Below, piece by piece: positions 8,903 through 17,078 of a DNA stretch of 64,000 nt (the first letter of the stretch is position 1; the number at the start of each line of letters is the position of its first letter). The translations under genes were made by a program, and so were the position numbers. Under the pieces are notes generated by a model. That model worked only from the letters and a program-made list of their open reading frames with translations, was not told the DNA's origin and did not search any database. This DNA comes from Pontibacter rufus (GTDB lineage Bacteria; Bacteroidota; Bacteroidia; Cytophagales; Hymenobacteraceae): positions 124,001-188,000 of the forward strand of contig NZ_JADQDR010000008.1 of NCBI RefSeq assembly GCF_015694705.1, read 5' to 3'.

Positions 8903-8962
8903 AACCCTCTAAAAAGGAAGTGGCCGCCGGAATTCCGGCGGCCACTTCCTTTTTAGAGGGTT
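8903..8962. terminator. 60-bp perfect palindrome, bidirectional terminator
   Basis: Every base of the 30-nt left arm (8903-8932) pairs with the right arm (8933-8962). The centre is GGAATTCC and the outer arms carry AAAAAGG / CCTTTTT, so a U-run follows the GC-rich stem on either strand. It sits between convergent genes: the hydrophilic protein ends at 8872 and the response regulator ends at 8967. Confidence 0.85.
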
Positions 8963-8966
8963 GGTA

Positions 8967-9371
8967 TCAGCTACTAATAAATTCCTCTTTGATAATATCC
9001 AGTATTTCAGGCGAGAGTGGCTTGGAGAAGAATTCCTTCACCTCTTCGTTGCTTTTGGCATTCATAATATCTTTTCTGTCTACGGCAGATGAGAGCATAA
9101 ACAGGTAGCAATGCTTGGTACACTGCTCAGGTAACTGGCGGTACTCTTCAATAAAAGACCAGCCATCCATGCCCGGCATGTTGATGTCGAGGAAAATCAA
9201 ATCCGGGAAGTTTTGCGAGGTGCTGTCAGCAGATTTTTTAAGAAAAGCAATAGCATCTTCTGCCCGCTCAAAGCTTAAAACCTCTTCTGCAAAATTGTAA
9301 TTCCTGATGATGCTCTCGCATACAAAGTTATTTACTTCATCATCATCTATAAGCAATACTCTATGCAACAC
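8967..9371 (-). CDS. Single-domain response regulator (CheY-like)
   Basis: 134 residues, a receiver domain only. The acidic pocket D9-D10-D11 (LLIDDDEVNN), the phospho-acceptor D62 in FLDINMPGMDG, the S/T switch (MLSSA, about 93-95) and K117 in FFSKPLS are all present. There is no output domain. It starts 14 bp after the stop of the five-PAS kinase on the same strand, so the kinase is almost certainly its phosphodonor. Its target must be found by protein contact, or it acts as a phosphate sink for the kinase. Confidence 0.92.
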   Translation of the reverse strand: MLHRVLLIDDDEVNNFVCESIIRNYNFAEEVLSFERAEDAIAFLKKSADSTSQNFPDLIFLDINMPGMDGWSFIEEYRQLPEQCTKHCYLFMLSSAVDRKDIMNAKSNEEVKEFFSKPLSPEILDIIKEEFISS

Positions 9372-9385
9372 GCTCTTTTCTCCTG

Positions 9386-12300
9386 TTAGTTCTTGAAATA
9401 AATGTTGAAAGTGGTACCAACTCCCAGCTGGCTTTTTACTTCTACTTTACCATTAAGCAACTCTGCCTGTGTCTTTACCAGGTGCAGGCCCAGCCCTTTC
9501 CCTTCTATGCCGGGATGAAAGCGTTTGTACAGGCCAAACAGTTTATCTTTTGTCTTTGCCAGATCCAGACCAAGGCCGTTGTCCGAAACAGTGAGGCAAA
9601 TATAGTCACTATGTTTGGTAGTTTTTAACGTTAAATGCAATTTTCTGTCCGGCGATCTATATTTAAAGGCGTTTGATATTAAATTAGTTATAATACTTTG
9701 GACATAGCTGCGAATTGTTTTGATTTTGGGTGCAGCATCAAAATCAATCACTACCTCGGCATCTCCTTTCTGAACCGCCAGGCTATCCAGTGCGTGCTGT
9801 ACTACCTGCTCAAAGTATACGACTTCCTGAATGTGTTGCAGCTCACTGCGCAAAGTCAGCAACTCGTTCAGGTCGCGTATGGTGGAATCCAGCAGTTGTG
9901 CCGATTTTCCCAGGTTGTCTACCACACGCTGGTTAAGGGCGGCATCAGGCTGGGAGCGGTTATAGATGGAGGTAAGGCCCAGGATGTTGGCAATGGGCGC
10001 CCGCAGGTTGTGCGACACGATGTAGGCAAACTGTTGTAAGTTTTGGTTCTGTTTCAGTAGCTGATCGGTAAGCTCGTTGCGCTTTGCCTCCTCAGCCTTG
10101 TACTGCGTAATATCGGCAGCCGAGCCGTCGATGCGCAGCACCTTTCCCTGCTCATCCATCATAGGTGAGAGCCGTAGCTGCAGCCATCTGATATCGCCAT
10201 TTCGGGCCTGTATCCGTATTTCGTGCTGTTGCCGGTGGCCGGCCAGCAGGTTGGGAACCAGCTTGTGTAGCATAGTTTGCTTATCTGCATCCAGCAGCGC
10301 CTCCTTCCAAAGGATGTAATTCTGCAGAAACTCTTCTTCAGTATAACCTGTTACCTCGCGGCACTGCGGACTTATGTACGTAAGCTTAAAACTTGCATCG
10401 GCAGAGAAGATTATCTCCGGAATATTTTCGAGTGTGGACTGCAACAGGTTTTTGGCTTCCGTTACTTCGCGCGCAGCTTCTACGCGTTCTGTAATATCCT
10501 GCACAGAGCCCGAAAGCCGGATGGGGGTGCCATCCATACTTGAAACCAGCTCACAGATTTCAAACAAGCTGCGTTCAGAACCATCTTTGAGTATAATTCT
10601 GTGATCAAAAGCCACTACTTTTTTGCTGTGTACAGCCTCTCTGAGCTTGTTTTCCACCATGTCTTTGTCCTGCGGGTGTATGTACTGCATGGCACTGATC
10701 CGCGAAGGCAGAAATGTCCCTTTTCTTTCTCTTAGTATAGTATAGACACCATCAGATACCGAGAGAGTCTCGCTTGCCAAATCATACTCCCAGTTGCCTA
10801 AGTGAGCCAGTTGCTGGGCACGTGCCAACTGGGCTTCACTGCGTTTAATGGTTTTGATAGCTTTCTTCTGGTCCGATATGTCGTTAATGGTTAAAGAGAC
10901 AGCCAGCACGCTGTTATCGGCGGCCAGTATAGGGCGATAGGCGATTTCGTGCCAGTAATTACCTGCCCCGGCTTCGTAAAAAACAGCTTTGCCCCGCATG
11001 GCTTTGCCATGGTTGTCTTTTACCTGCTTCTGTAGAGGTGCTGCTATAAACTCCAGCAGGTTTTGCCCTTTTTCCAGCGTCCTGAGCTGGCTGCGCCTGA
11101 TATCTGCCGCAGCAACCGCATTAAACGTGATGACATTTATTTCCTGATCGAGCAGAAAAATAGCTTGAGGTGCACTGTCGAGCAGCGCACGCAGGTTGGC
11201 CTCGCTTCTGGTCAGCTGATCCTGGGCTTCCTTTTGTTTGGTAATATCTATAAAGGTGCCGTTCCAGTACACCGAACCATCTTTTTTAGCGGTGGGCAGG
11301 CTGTGCCCCCTTAGCCATACATACTTGCCTTTGCCTGCATGCCATACCCGGAACTCCAGCTCCCAGGGCAAAAAGGTACGGAACGAATGCATCATAGATC
11401 TTTCCATTATGGCCAGATCATCGGGATGTAAAAGGCCGAACATATCCACCGGGCGCCCGATGGCCTCGGCAGCAGGTATGCCCACCAAAGCATGAATGCC
11501 CTCGCTCACGAACGGAAAGCTAAAGCTCCTGTCCGGATTAAGCTGAAACTGGTAGACGGCGCCAGGTATGCTGGAGCTGATTTCGCGCAGCTGTTTCTCG
11601 CTGTGCTCAAGTTTCTCCAGTATATCAACCTGCTCCTGTACATTGATGGCCACCACCACCCTCGGATGTGCATCTTTGTGCTTCGGCAGCCTGTGCGATC
11701 TGGTAGTTACTTTAAAAATGCTGCCATCTTTGCGTTTGTGCCGCCAGTAACCGGCAGCCAGCGCATTTTTATCTGAACTGGCGAACTGTTCCTCTAAAGC
11801 AGCTCTTTCAGACTCAAGCCGGATATCCCAGATAGTTTTAGATAAAAATTCCTCGCGGGTATAGCCATACTCCTGCTGTGCGGCCTTGTTCACTTCCAGA
11901 AACCTGTAATTCTGCTGGTCGACAACCCACATGGGCAGCGGATTGTTGTTAAACAAAGCTTTGTACTGGCGCTGGCTTTCCTGCAAAGCGGTTTCAAGTT
12001 GCATGCGCTCCCGGATCTCGGCATTCAGCATGTGGTTCTCGTGGTGCATCCGCTTGAATACTCTTATAAGTATAAAGGCTGCTCCAACAGCAAAAGCCAG
12101 GGCGAGCAACAGCAGCAGCGCATACTGATTTACAATGAAAGCAAACTTAGGTTTAAACCCACCGATATCCTGTTTGGTTGCTTCTGCTATGTTGTTGCTG
12201 AGGCTGATAAGCTGCGCCTGGTAGCGGCTATAAAAAGGCGCCAGGTATGCCCTGGTGTAGGCTTGTGCCTCTTTTAGCAGATTGCTGTCAATCAGTTTAA

Positions 12301-12721
12301 GCAGGCTGTCGGCATGTATGTTATAGTTAGCTTGATCCTGCTCAAGAGATTGGAGCAATGCCTGCCCTTCAGGTTGGGTCAGGAGCGTACCAAGTTTATC
12401 TATGATATTTTTATTTACTTCCTCAACCTGCTTCATCTCCTGGTACAGGCTGTCTTTTTTAGCTGCGTCCTGCGTTAGCACATGGGCCGTCAGTAAGGCC
12501 TGCGACAGTTCATTCTCCCTGAATAAGTCGTTCACTAACTTCAGCCGCTGGTAGGCATAAAATACCTTGCTGTCGTACTCCTGCTGTACCTGTGTCGCTT
12601 GTATGTAAGAAAACACACAAATAGAAACAAGCACTACGATCAGGCTGATAAAAGACAGGCCAACATAGCGCATTGTCTGCGTATAGCTTTTGATGCCTCT
12701 GGTCTTTTTAATTTGTTGCAT
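9386..12721 (-). CDS. Sensor histidine kinase with five PAS domains
   Basis: 1111 residues from the ATG at 12719-12721; a GTG at 12761-12763 would add 14 residues. Order: a transmembrane helix at about 15-37, a helical extracytoplasmic sensor domain (CHASE3/4HB-like, about 40-195), a second helix at about 198-222, then five PAS modules (recognisable starts YKALFNNNPLPMWVV, REISSSIPGAVYQF, LRALLDSAPQAIFLL, RAQQLAHLGNWEYDL and QSTLENIPEIIFSAD), a phosphoacceptor helix with H904 in SHNLRAPIANI, and an HATPase domain with NLISNAFKYR, DNGLGLD and GKGLGLHLV. It is a membrane-bound multi-input kinase. A single-domain response regulator follows 14 bp downstream. The signals sensed are not evident. 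Confidence 0.92.
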   Translation of the reverse strand: MQQIKKTRGIKSYTQTMRYVGLSFISLIVVLVSICVFSYIQATQVQQEYDSKVFYAYQRLKLVNDLFRENELSQALLTAHVLTQDAAKKDSLYQEMKQVEEVNKNIIDKLGTLLTQPEGQALLQSLEQDQANYNIHADSLLKLIDSNLLKEAQAYTRAYLAPFYSRYQAQLISLSNNIAEATKQDIGGFKPKFAFIVNQYALLLLLALAFAVGAAFILIRVFKRMHHENHMLNAEIRERMQLETALQESQRQYKALFNNNPLPMWVVDQQNYRFLEVNKAAQQEYGYTREEFLSKTIWDIRLESERAALEEQFASSDKNALAAGYWRHKRKDGSIFKVTTRSHRLPKHKDAHPRVVVAINVQEQVDILEKLEHSEKQLREISSSIPGAVYQFQLNPDRSFSFPFVSEGIHALVGIPAAEAIGRPVDMFGLLHPDDLAIMERSMMHSFRTFLPWELEFRVWHAGKGKYVWLRGHSLPTAKKDGSVYWNGTFIDITKQKEAQDQLTRSEANLRALLDSAPQAIFLLDQEINVITFNAVAAADIRRSQLRTLEKGQNLLEFIAAPLQKQVKDNHGKAMRGKAVFYEAGAGNYWHEIAYRPILAADNSVLAVSLTINDISDQKKAIKTIKRSEAQLARAQQLAHLGNWEYDLASETLSVSDGVYTILRERKGTFLPSRISAMQYIHPQDKDMVENKLREAVHSKKVVAFDHRIILKDGSERSLFEICELVSSMDGTPIRLSGSVQDITERVEAAREVTEAKNLLQSTLENIPEIIFSADASFKLTYISPQCREVTGYTEEEFLQNYILWKEALLDADKQTMLHKLVPNLLAGHRQQHEIRIQARNGDIRWLQLRLSPMMDEQGKVLRIDGSAADITQYKAEEAKRNELTDQLLKQNQNLQQFAYIVSHNLRAPIANILGLTSIYNRSQPDAALNQRVVDNLGKSAQLLDSTIRDLNELLTLRSELQHIQEVVYFEQVVQHALDSLAVQKGDAEVVIDFDAAPKIKTIRSYVQSIITNLISNAFKYRSPDRKLHLTLKTTKHSDYICLTVSDNGLGLDLAKTKDKLFGLYKRFHPGIEGKGLGLHLVKTQAELLNGKVEVKSQLGVGTTFNIYFKN

Positions 12722-12763
12722 ACCGGGTTGCCGGAAAATAGGCCTGAAAATTTGCCATAACAC

Positions 12764-13093
12764 TTTGAAGTTTAAAAACTTATACTTGAAATAATTAAAT
12801 TTATACTTAGCTTATCCAGGATTTTAAAGATGAAGAATAATTAACAAACAAGCAAAATTATTGTTTTATAGCTTCTTAATGAGGTATTGGCAGCCATGTG
12901 TTAAATAAGTATAAAACTGATGATTTAAAATTAATATAAGTATAATCTAATTGCTGTAGATTGCGGATGAGGCGCCGCAACTACTTTCCTGCTACCGGAT
13001 TGAGATAAAAGATGTAATCCTTCTTCTGAATTGTATAAGACATTGGCTGCACTGCTGTCGTATCTTTGTATAAGACATTTAGAGAAATTAAAG
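12764..13093. other. AT-rich divergent region upstream of copA
   Basis: Gap between the divergent kinase and copA genes, so it holds both promoters. It contains four AAGTATA/TATACTT heptamers (around 12780-12955) and, next to copA, the direct repeat described separately. No gene is supported. Confidence 0.5.
13031..13079 (+). promoter_or_regulatory. Direct repeat and -7-like element before copA
   Basis: The 14-mer TTGTATAAGACATT occurs at 13031-13044 and again at 13066-13079, 35 bp apart. TATCTTTG at 13061-13068 is an exact match to the Bacteroidota -7 consensus TAnnTTTG. The second repeat copy starts inside that element, so a bound regulator could block or activate copA. Confidence 0.4.
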
Positions 13094-15328
13094 ATGGCAG
13101 CGATAGCAGAAAGTAAACTTACAAAGCAGACGTTTCCGGTAGAGGGGATGAGTTGCGCCTCCTGCGCCGGCAGCATCGAAAGTATGCTGCGCGCCACCGG
13201 CGGCGTGCAGGAAGCCAATGTAAACTTTGCTTCCAAAACGGTGCAGGTGGCTTATGAGCCGCAGCAGATAAGCCCCGCGCAACTGCGGGATACTGTACAC
13301 GAAATAGGATTTGAGCTGCTGATAGACGAGCAGACGCAGGAAGAACTGGAAGGGCGGCAGGCAACAGCGCTGGCCGAACTGAAACGGAAAACCATTGTGG
13401 CTGGTGTGCTGGCCGTGCCTGTTTTTATACTTGGCATGTTCTTTCATGGCGCGTTTGCCTGGGGCAACTGGGCCATGCTGCTGCTCACCGCACCGGTGCT
13501 GCTGTGGGCAGGGCAGCGCTTTTTTACCGGCGCCTGGGCGCAAGCCAAACATTTCAGAGCCAACATGGATACGCTGGTGGCGCTCAGTACCGGCATTGCT
13601 TTTATCTTCAGCGTGTTCAACACGGTTTATCCGCAGTTTTTCCTGAGCCGCGGGCTTATGCCGCATGTATACTACGAGGCGGTGGCCGTTATCATCGCGT
13701 TTATACTTTTGGGCAAATACCTGGAAGAGGGTGCAAAAGACCGCAGCTCCGCCGCCATTAAAAAGCTGATGGGTCTGCAGCCCAAAACGGTGCGCATCGT
13801 GCGCGGCGGCAAAGAACTGGAGCTGAAGATAGAAGAGGTGCAGGTAGGAGACAGGGTAGCGCTGCTGCCGGGCGAGCGCATACCTGTGGATGGCGAAATA
13901 GTGGCCGGAACTACTTTTGTAGACGAAAGTATGCTGAGTGGCGAGCCGCTGCCGGTGCAAAAACAGCCGGGCGACATGCTTTACGCAGGCACTATCAACC
14001 AGAAAGGAAGTGTACAACTGCAGGCGCTTAAAACCGGCAGCGAAACCACGCTGGCCCACATCATCAGAATGGTGCAGGAGGCGCAGGGCAGCAAAGCACC
14101 CGTGCAAAAGCTGGTAGATAAAATCGCTGGAATATTCGTGCCGGTAGTGCTCGCTATCGCTTTGCTTACTTTTGCTGCCTGGCTTATACTTGGCGGTGAG
14201 GCTTACCTGTCAGAGGCCCTGCTATCCACGATTTCGGTGCTGGTGATTGCCTGCCCCTGCGCGCTTGGGTTGGCTACGCCTACAGCCATCATGGTAGGTG
14301 TAGGCCGCGGCGCCGAGCATGGCATCCTGATAAAAGACGCCGAAAGCCTGGAGCGGGCGCACAAAGCAGACGTCATTATACTTGACAAGACCGGCACCAT
14401 CACACTGGGCAAACCGTCGGTAACGGACGTAGTATGGGCAGAAAACGTAACAGGGAAGGAGCGCCTGGAACAGCTTTTCTTCTCAATGGAGGCGCAGTCG
14501 GAGCATCCTATTGCGCAGGCCGTTTATACTTATTATAAGGAGGCCGGCCAGCAGGCAATCCAGCCCGATTACTTCAGCAGCCTTACCGGCCTGGGCATCG
14601 AAGCAGATTATGAGGGCGTGCGCTATTTTTCCGGAAACCAGAAGCTGCTGCACGAGCAGGGTGTACGGGTGCCGGAGCAATTGCAGCAGGTAGCTGCAAA
14701 GCTGCAGGAAGATGCCAAAACCGTAATTTTCTTTGCTGATGCCATGCGGGCGCTGGCCGTTTTCGCTGTAAGCGACCCGGTTAAACCCACAGCCGCCGCA
14801 GGTATAAAAGCCATGCAGGAGGCAGGTCTGGAAGTATACATGCTCACCGGCGACAACCAGCAGACGGCCGCTGCCGTTGCCAGACAAATAGGTATCACCC
14901 ATTTCGAGGCAGGATTGCTGCCAGGTGATAAGGCAGACATGGTGAAGAAATTACAGGCGGAAGGCAAAACCGTGGCGATGGCAGGAGACGGCATCAACGA
15001 TGCGCAGGCCCTGGCCACAGCCGATATCAGCATTGCGATGGGGCAGGGTACAGACATTGCGATGGATGTGGCCGGTATTACGCTCATGCGCTCCGACCTG
15101 ACGCAGGTGGCCGCCGCTGTGAAGTTGTCAAGAGCCACAGTGCAAACTATCCGCCAGAACCTGTTTTGGGCATTTTTTTACAATGTGATATGTATACCCG
15201 TAGCCGCCGGCGTGCTGTATCCCTTCACCGGTTTCCTGCTGAGCCCCATGATTGCCGGCGCCGCAATGGCCCTGAGTTCAGTGTCGGTGGTAACCAACAG
15301 CCTGCGCCTGCGGGGCAGAAAACTATAA
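13094..15328 (+). CDS. copA: Copper-translocating P1B-type ATPase
   Basis: 744 residues from the ATG at 13094. An upstream TTG at 13031 extends the frame into the promoter repeats and is less likely. An N-terminal HMA domain carries GMSCASC (C21, C24). Transmembrane segments follow, then the actuator motif SGEPLPV, the ion-binding CPC (C387-P-C389, [13 protein letters not shown]), the phosphorylation site DKTGT (D431), TGDNQQTA and [11 protein letters not shown], and final membrane helices with [13 protein letters not shown] with this order marks a Cu(I) exporter in the inner membrane. The small HMA protein encoded 124 bp downstream is likely its metal chaperone. Length and motif spacing are normal. 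Confidence 0.95.
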   Translation: MAAIAESKLTKQTFPVEGMSCASCAGSIESMLRATGGVQEANVNFASKTVQVAYEPQQISPAQLRDTVHEIGFELLIDEQTQEELEGRQATALAELKRKTIVAGVLAVPVFILGMFFHGAFAWGNWAMLLLTAPVLLWAGQRFFTGAWAQAKHFRANMDTLVALSTGIAFIFSVFNTVYPQFFLSRGLMPHVYYEAVAVIIAFILLGKYLEEGAKDRSSAAIKKLMGLQPKTVRIVRGGKELELKIEEVQVGDRVALLPGERIPVDGEIVAGTTFVDESMLSGEPLPVQKQPGDMLYAGTINQKGSVQLQALKTGSETTLAHIIRMVQEAQGSKAPVQKLVDKIAGIFVPVVLAIALLTFAAWLILGGEAYLSEALLSTISVLVIACPCALGLATPTAIMVGVGRGAEHGILIKDAESLERAHKADVIILDKTGTITLGKPSVTDVVWAENVTGKERLEQLFFSMEAQSEHPIAQAVYTYYKEAGQQAIQPDYFSSLTGLGIEADYEGVRYFSGNQKLLHEQGVRVPEQLQQVAAKLQEDAKTVIFFADAMRALAVFAVSDPVKPTAAAGIKAMQEAGLEVYMLTGDNQQTAAAVARQIGITHFEAGLLPGDKADMVKKLQAEGKTVAMAGDGINDAQALATADISIAMGQGTDIAMDVAGITLMRSDLTQVAAAVKLSRATVQTIRQNLFWAFFYNVICIPVAAGVLYPFTGFLLSPMIAGAAMALSSVSVVTNSLRLRGRKL

Positions 15329-15452
15329 ATTCAAATGCCGGATTATATGATTCACAATTGATGTTTCATACTTGCTGATGAGTCCCATAAATGTATAATT
15401 GATTTTATCTGGTCATCCGGAATGTATTTTTAACTGATAAATTAAATTACGT

Positions 15453-15665
15453 ATGAAAACTTATAAATTTAAAACAACCATTAACTGCGGCAACTGCGTG
15501 AAAGCAGTAACACCGCATCTGAACAAGCTGGAGGGTGTATCGGACTGGAAAGTAGATACGAACAACCCGGATAAGGTATTGGAAGTATCCACAGATTCGT
15601 TGGATGCCGAGGCGATAAAAAGCACGGTGGAGAAAGCAGGCTTTAAAGCAGAGAAAATAAGCTGA
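15453..15665 (+). CDS. Small heavy-metal-associated (HMA) protein, CopZ-like
   Basis: 70 residues forming one ferredoxin-like HMA fold. The metal site is INCGNC (C12, C15) in place of the usual MxCxxC; the remainder (VSDWKVDTNNPDKVLEVSTD, IKSTVEKAGFKAE) follows the fold. Such proteins carry Cu(I) to a P-type ATPase. It lies 124 bp downstream of copA on the same strand and is followed by a strong palindromic terminator, so copA and this gene are probably one unit. The missing Met ahead of the first Cys is common in Bacteroidota homologues. Confidence 0.85.
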   Translation: MKTYKFKTTINCGNCVKAVTPHLNKLEGVSDWKVDTNNPDKVLEVSTDSLDAEAIKSTVEKAGFKAEKIS

Positions 15666-15678
15666 CATGTCCTGCACG

Positions 15679-15724
15679 AAGTATAAAAAAGAGGCTGATG
15701 TACATCAGCCTCTTTTTTATACTT
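15679..15724. terminator. 46-bp perfect palindromic terminator
   Basis: A perfect palindrome with 23-nt arms. The outer ends are AAGTATAAAAAAG and CTTTTTTATACTT around a GAGGCTGATGT stem. It lies 14 bp after the HMA gene and gives a U-rich end on either strand. The ends reproduce the AAGTATA/TATACTT heptamer that recurs through the window. Confidence 0.85.
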
Positions 15725-15798
15725 GTCCGTGTGCTTTTGTGAAGCCGGAGTATACTTCGGCCACAGGCCGCTGACAGGTTTATACTTGCAGGCAAGCC

Positions 15799-15978
15799 CG
15801 GGAGCTGCGCACGCCGCGAGGTCTTTTAAAGCAAGCCTCTCTAGTTATATGATGAAATCAGATGTCGGATTATAAATCCTTATAATCGGTAGAACGGGAT
15901 TACAAATCCCATCCAGCATTTAGAGGCCCCAGCAAGTATAATTTTGCATTGAAGACCCCGCGGCGTGCGCAGCTCCCG
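15799..15978. repeat. 180-bp intergenic inverted-repeat element
   Basis: Arms of 27 bp (15799-15825 and 15952-15978) match with a single mismatch; the left arm begins CGGGAGCTGCGCACGCCGCG. Inside are two related small palindromes, GGATTATAAATCC (15867-15879) and GGGATTACAAATCCC (15896-15910). It contains no gene, and resembles a non-autonomous miniature element or a REP-like dispersed repeat. It lies between the terminator of the HMA gene and the end of the PorP gene. Confidence 0.7.
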
Positions 15979-16056
15979 CGAGTGTCTGAATTAGGCCATA
16001 CGCTTTGTGTGTTATCAGCACCCAGTACCTATCACCCTGATACTTTTTACACAGCC

Positions 16057-17070
16057 CTACCATGCCCAGATGGGGCAGATAACCTTGCGGGTGTTGCGCA
16101 GCTTAAGTCCTACCACCACCTCATGGCTGCCGGCATGTGCGGCGCCCAGCGGCGAGGTGCCGGCATCGTAAGCGTAAGCTACATCCAGCAGCGGGCTGAT
16201 GTTTATACCGGCCATGGCGGCCATCGAATCTTTGTGGCGGTATGAGGCGCCTGCCCATAGCCGGTTGGCATACAAGATCTTAACGGTGGCATCAACAGAG
16301 GCGGGGCTGGGCTGCGCCAGCTTTACCATCACCGAAGGTATAACCGATAGTTCCGAAGTTACATCTACGCGGTAACCTGCCGTGGCAAAATAGTGCTTCT
16401 GCAATTTACCGTCGTTGTCTCCGGGCGTATCGGTGTTCAGGAGCTGCCGCTTGCCGGGCACAAGCTGCGCCCCGGATACGCCCACGTAGTAACTCTGCGA
16501 GTACAGCCAAAGCCCCATTGTTAAATCAAACTTTAATTCGTTTACGCGCCCGTCCATCACAGCCGGGTCGTTGGCGTTGGCGGTTCTCACGTAAGACTGG
16601 TCCAGGCTATACTGCACAATGCCCGGCGCTACGCCTGCTGCAAGGCGCGTGGTGCGCGACAGCGGAAGGTGAAAGGCATAGCTCGCGCTGAGACTGCTCC
16701 TTTTCAGCGGCCCCGTGCGTGTGGTCATCGCCATGGCCCCGACACCATGGTGCGGCCTTACGCGGCGGTATACGTTGGTACGCTTAGTGGAGGACTTGGG
16801 CATGTCTCCGGTTTTGCCGCCCCGGTTGGAGGGGGAAACATCCTTGTTGATAGGCATGTGCAGCGAAGCATAGTATGATTGTGGCGCGCCCTCCAGCCCG
16901 GCCCATTGCTGCCTTATGCCCATCCGCAGGTCGGCATAATCCTCTATGCCGCTGATAGCGGGGTTCAGGATGTAGTTATTGAGGGTGTACTGCGAATATT
17001 GTGGCTTCTGCTGGGCCATTACCTGAAAGGCCATCAGAAACGCAAGAGCGAAGGCTAAAAGTTTGTTCAT
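16057..17070 (-). CDS. Type IX secretion PorP/SprF family membrane protein
   Basis: 337 residues with a signal peptide (1-19, ending VMAQ). The mature start QQKPQYSQYTLNNYILNPAISG is the diagnostic PorP/SprF opening, followed by RQQWAGLEGAPQSYYASLHMPI and alternating beta-strand segments to the end (HEVVVGLKLR). These proteins are outer-membrane barrels that act with type B C-terminal-domain substrates of the type IX secretion system, probably helping their export or surface attachment. The gene lies 8 bp downstream of the giant type B substrate on the same strand, the classic substrate/PorP pair. Confidence 0.93.
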   Translation of the reverse strand: MNKLLAFALAFLMAFQVMAQQKPQYSQYTLNNYILNPAISGIEDYADLRMGIRQQWAGLEGAPQSYYASLHMPINKDVSPSNRGGKTGDMPKSSTKRTNVYRRVRPHHGVGAMAMTTRTGPLKRSSLSASYAFHLPLSRTTRLAAGVAPGIVQYSLDQSYVRTANANDPAVMDGRVNELKFDLTMGLWLYSQSYYVGVSGAQLVPGKRQLLNTDTPGDNDGKLQKHYFATAGYRVDVTSELSVIPSVMVKLAQPSPASVDATVKILYANRLWAGASYRHKDSMAAMAGINISPLLDVAYAYDAGTSPLGAAHAGSHEVVVGLKLRNTRKVICPIWAW

Positions 17071-17078
17071 AGACCTCT

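Noticed and set aside
13031..13093. Upstream extension of copA from a TTG codon
   Set aside because: It runs through the direct repeats and the -7-like element, and it adds residues with no HMA match; the ATG at 13094 fits better.
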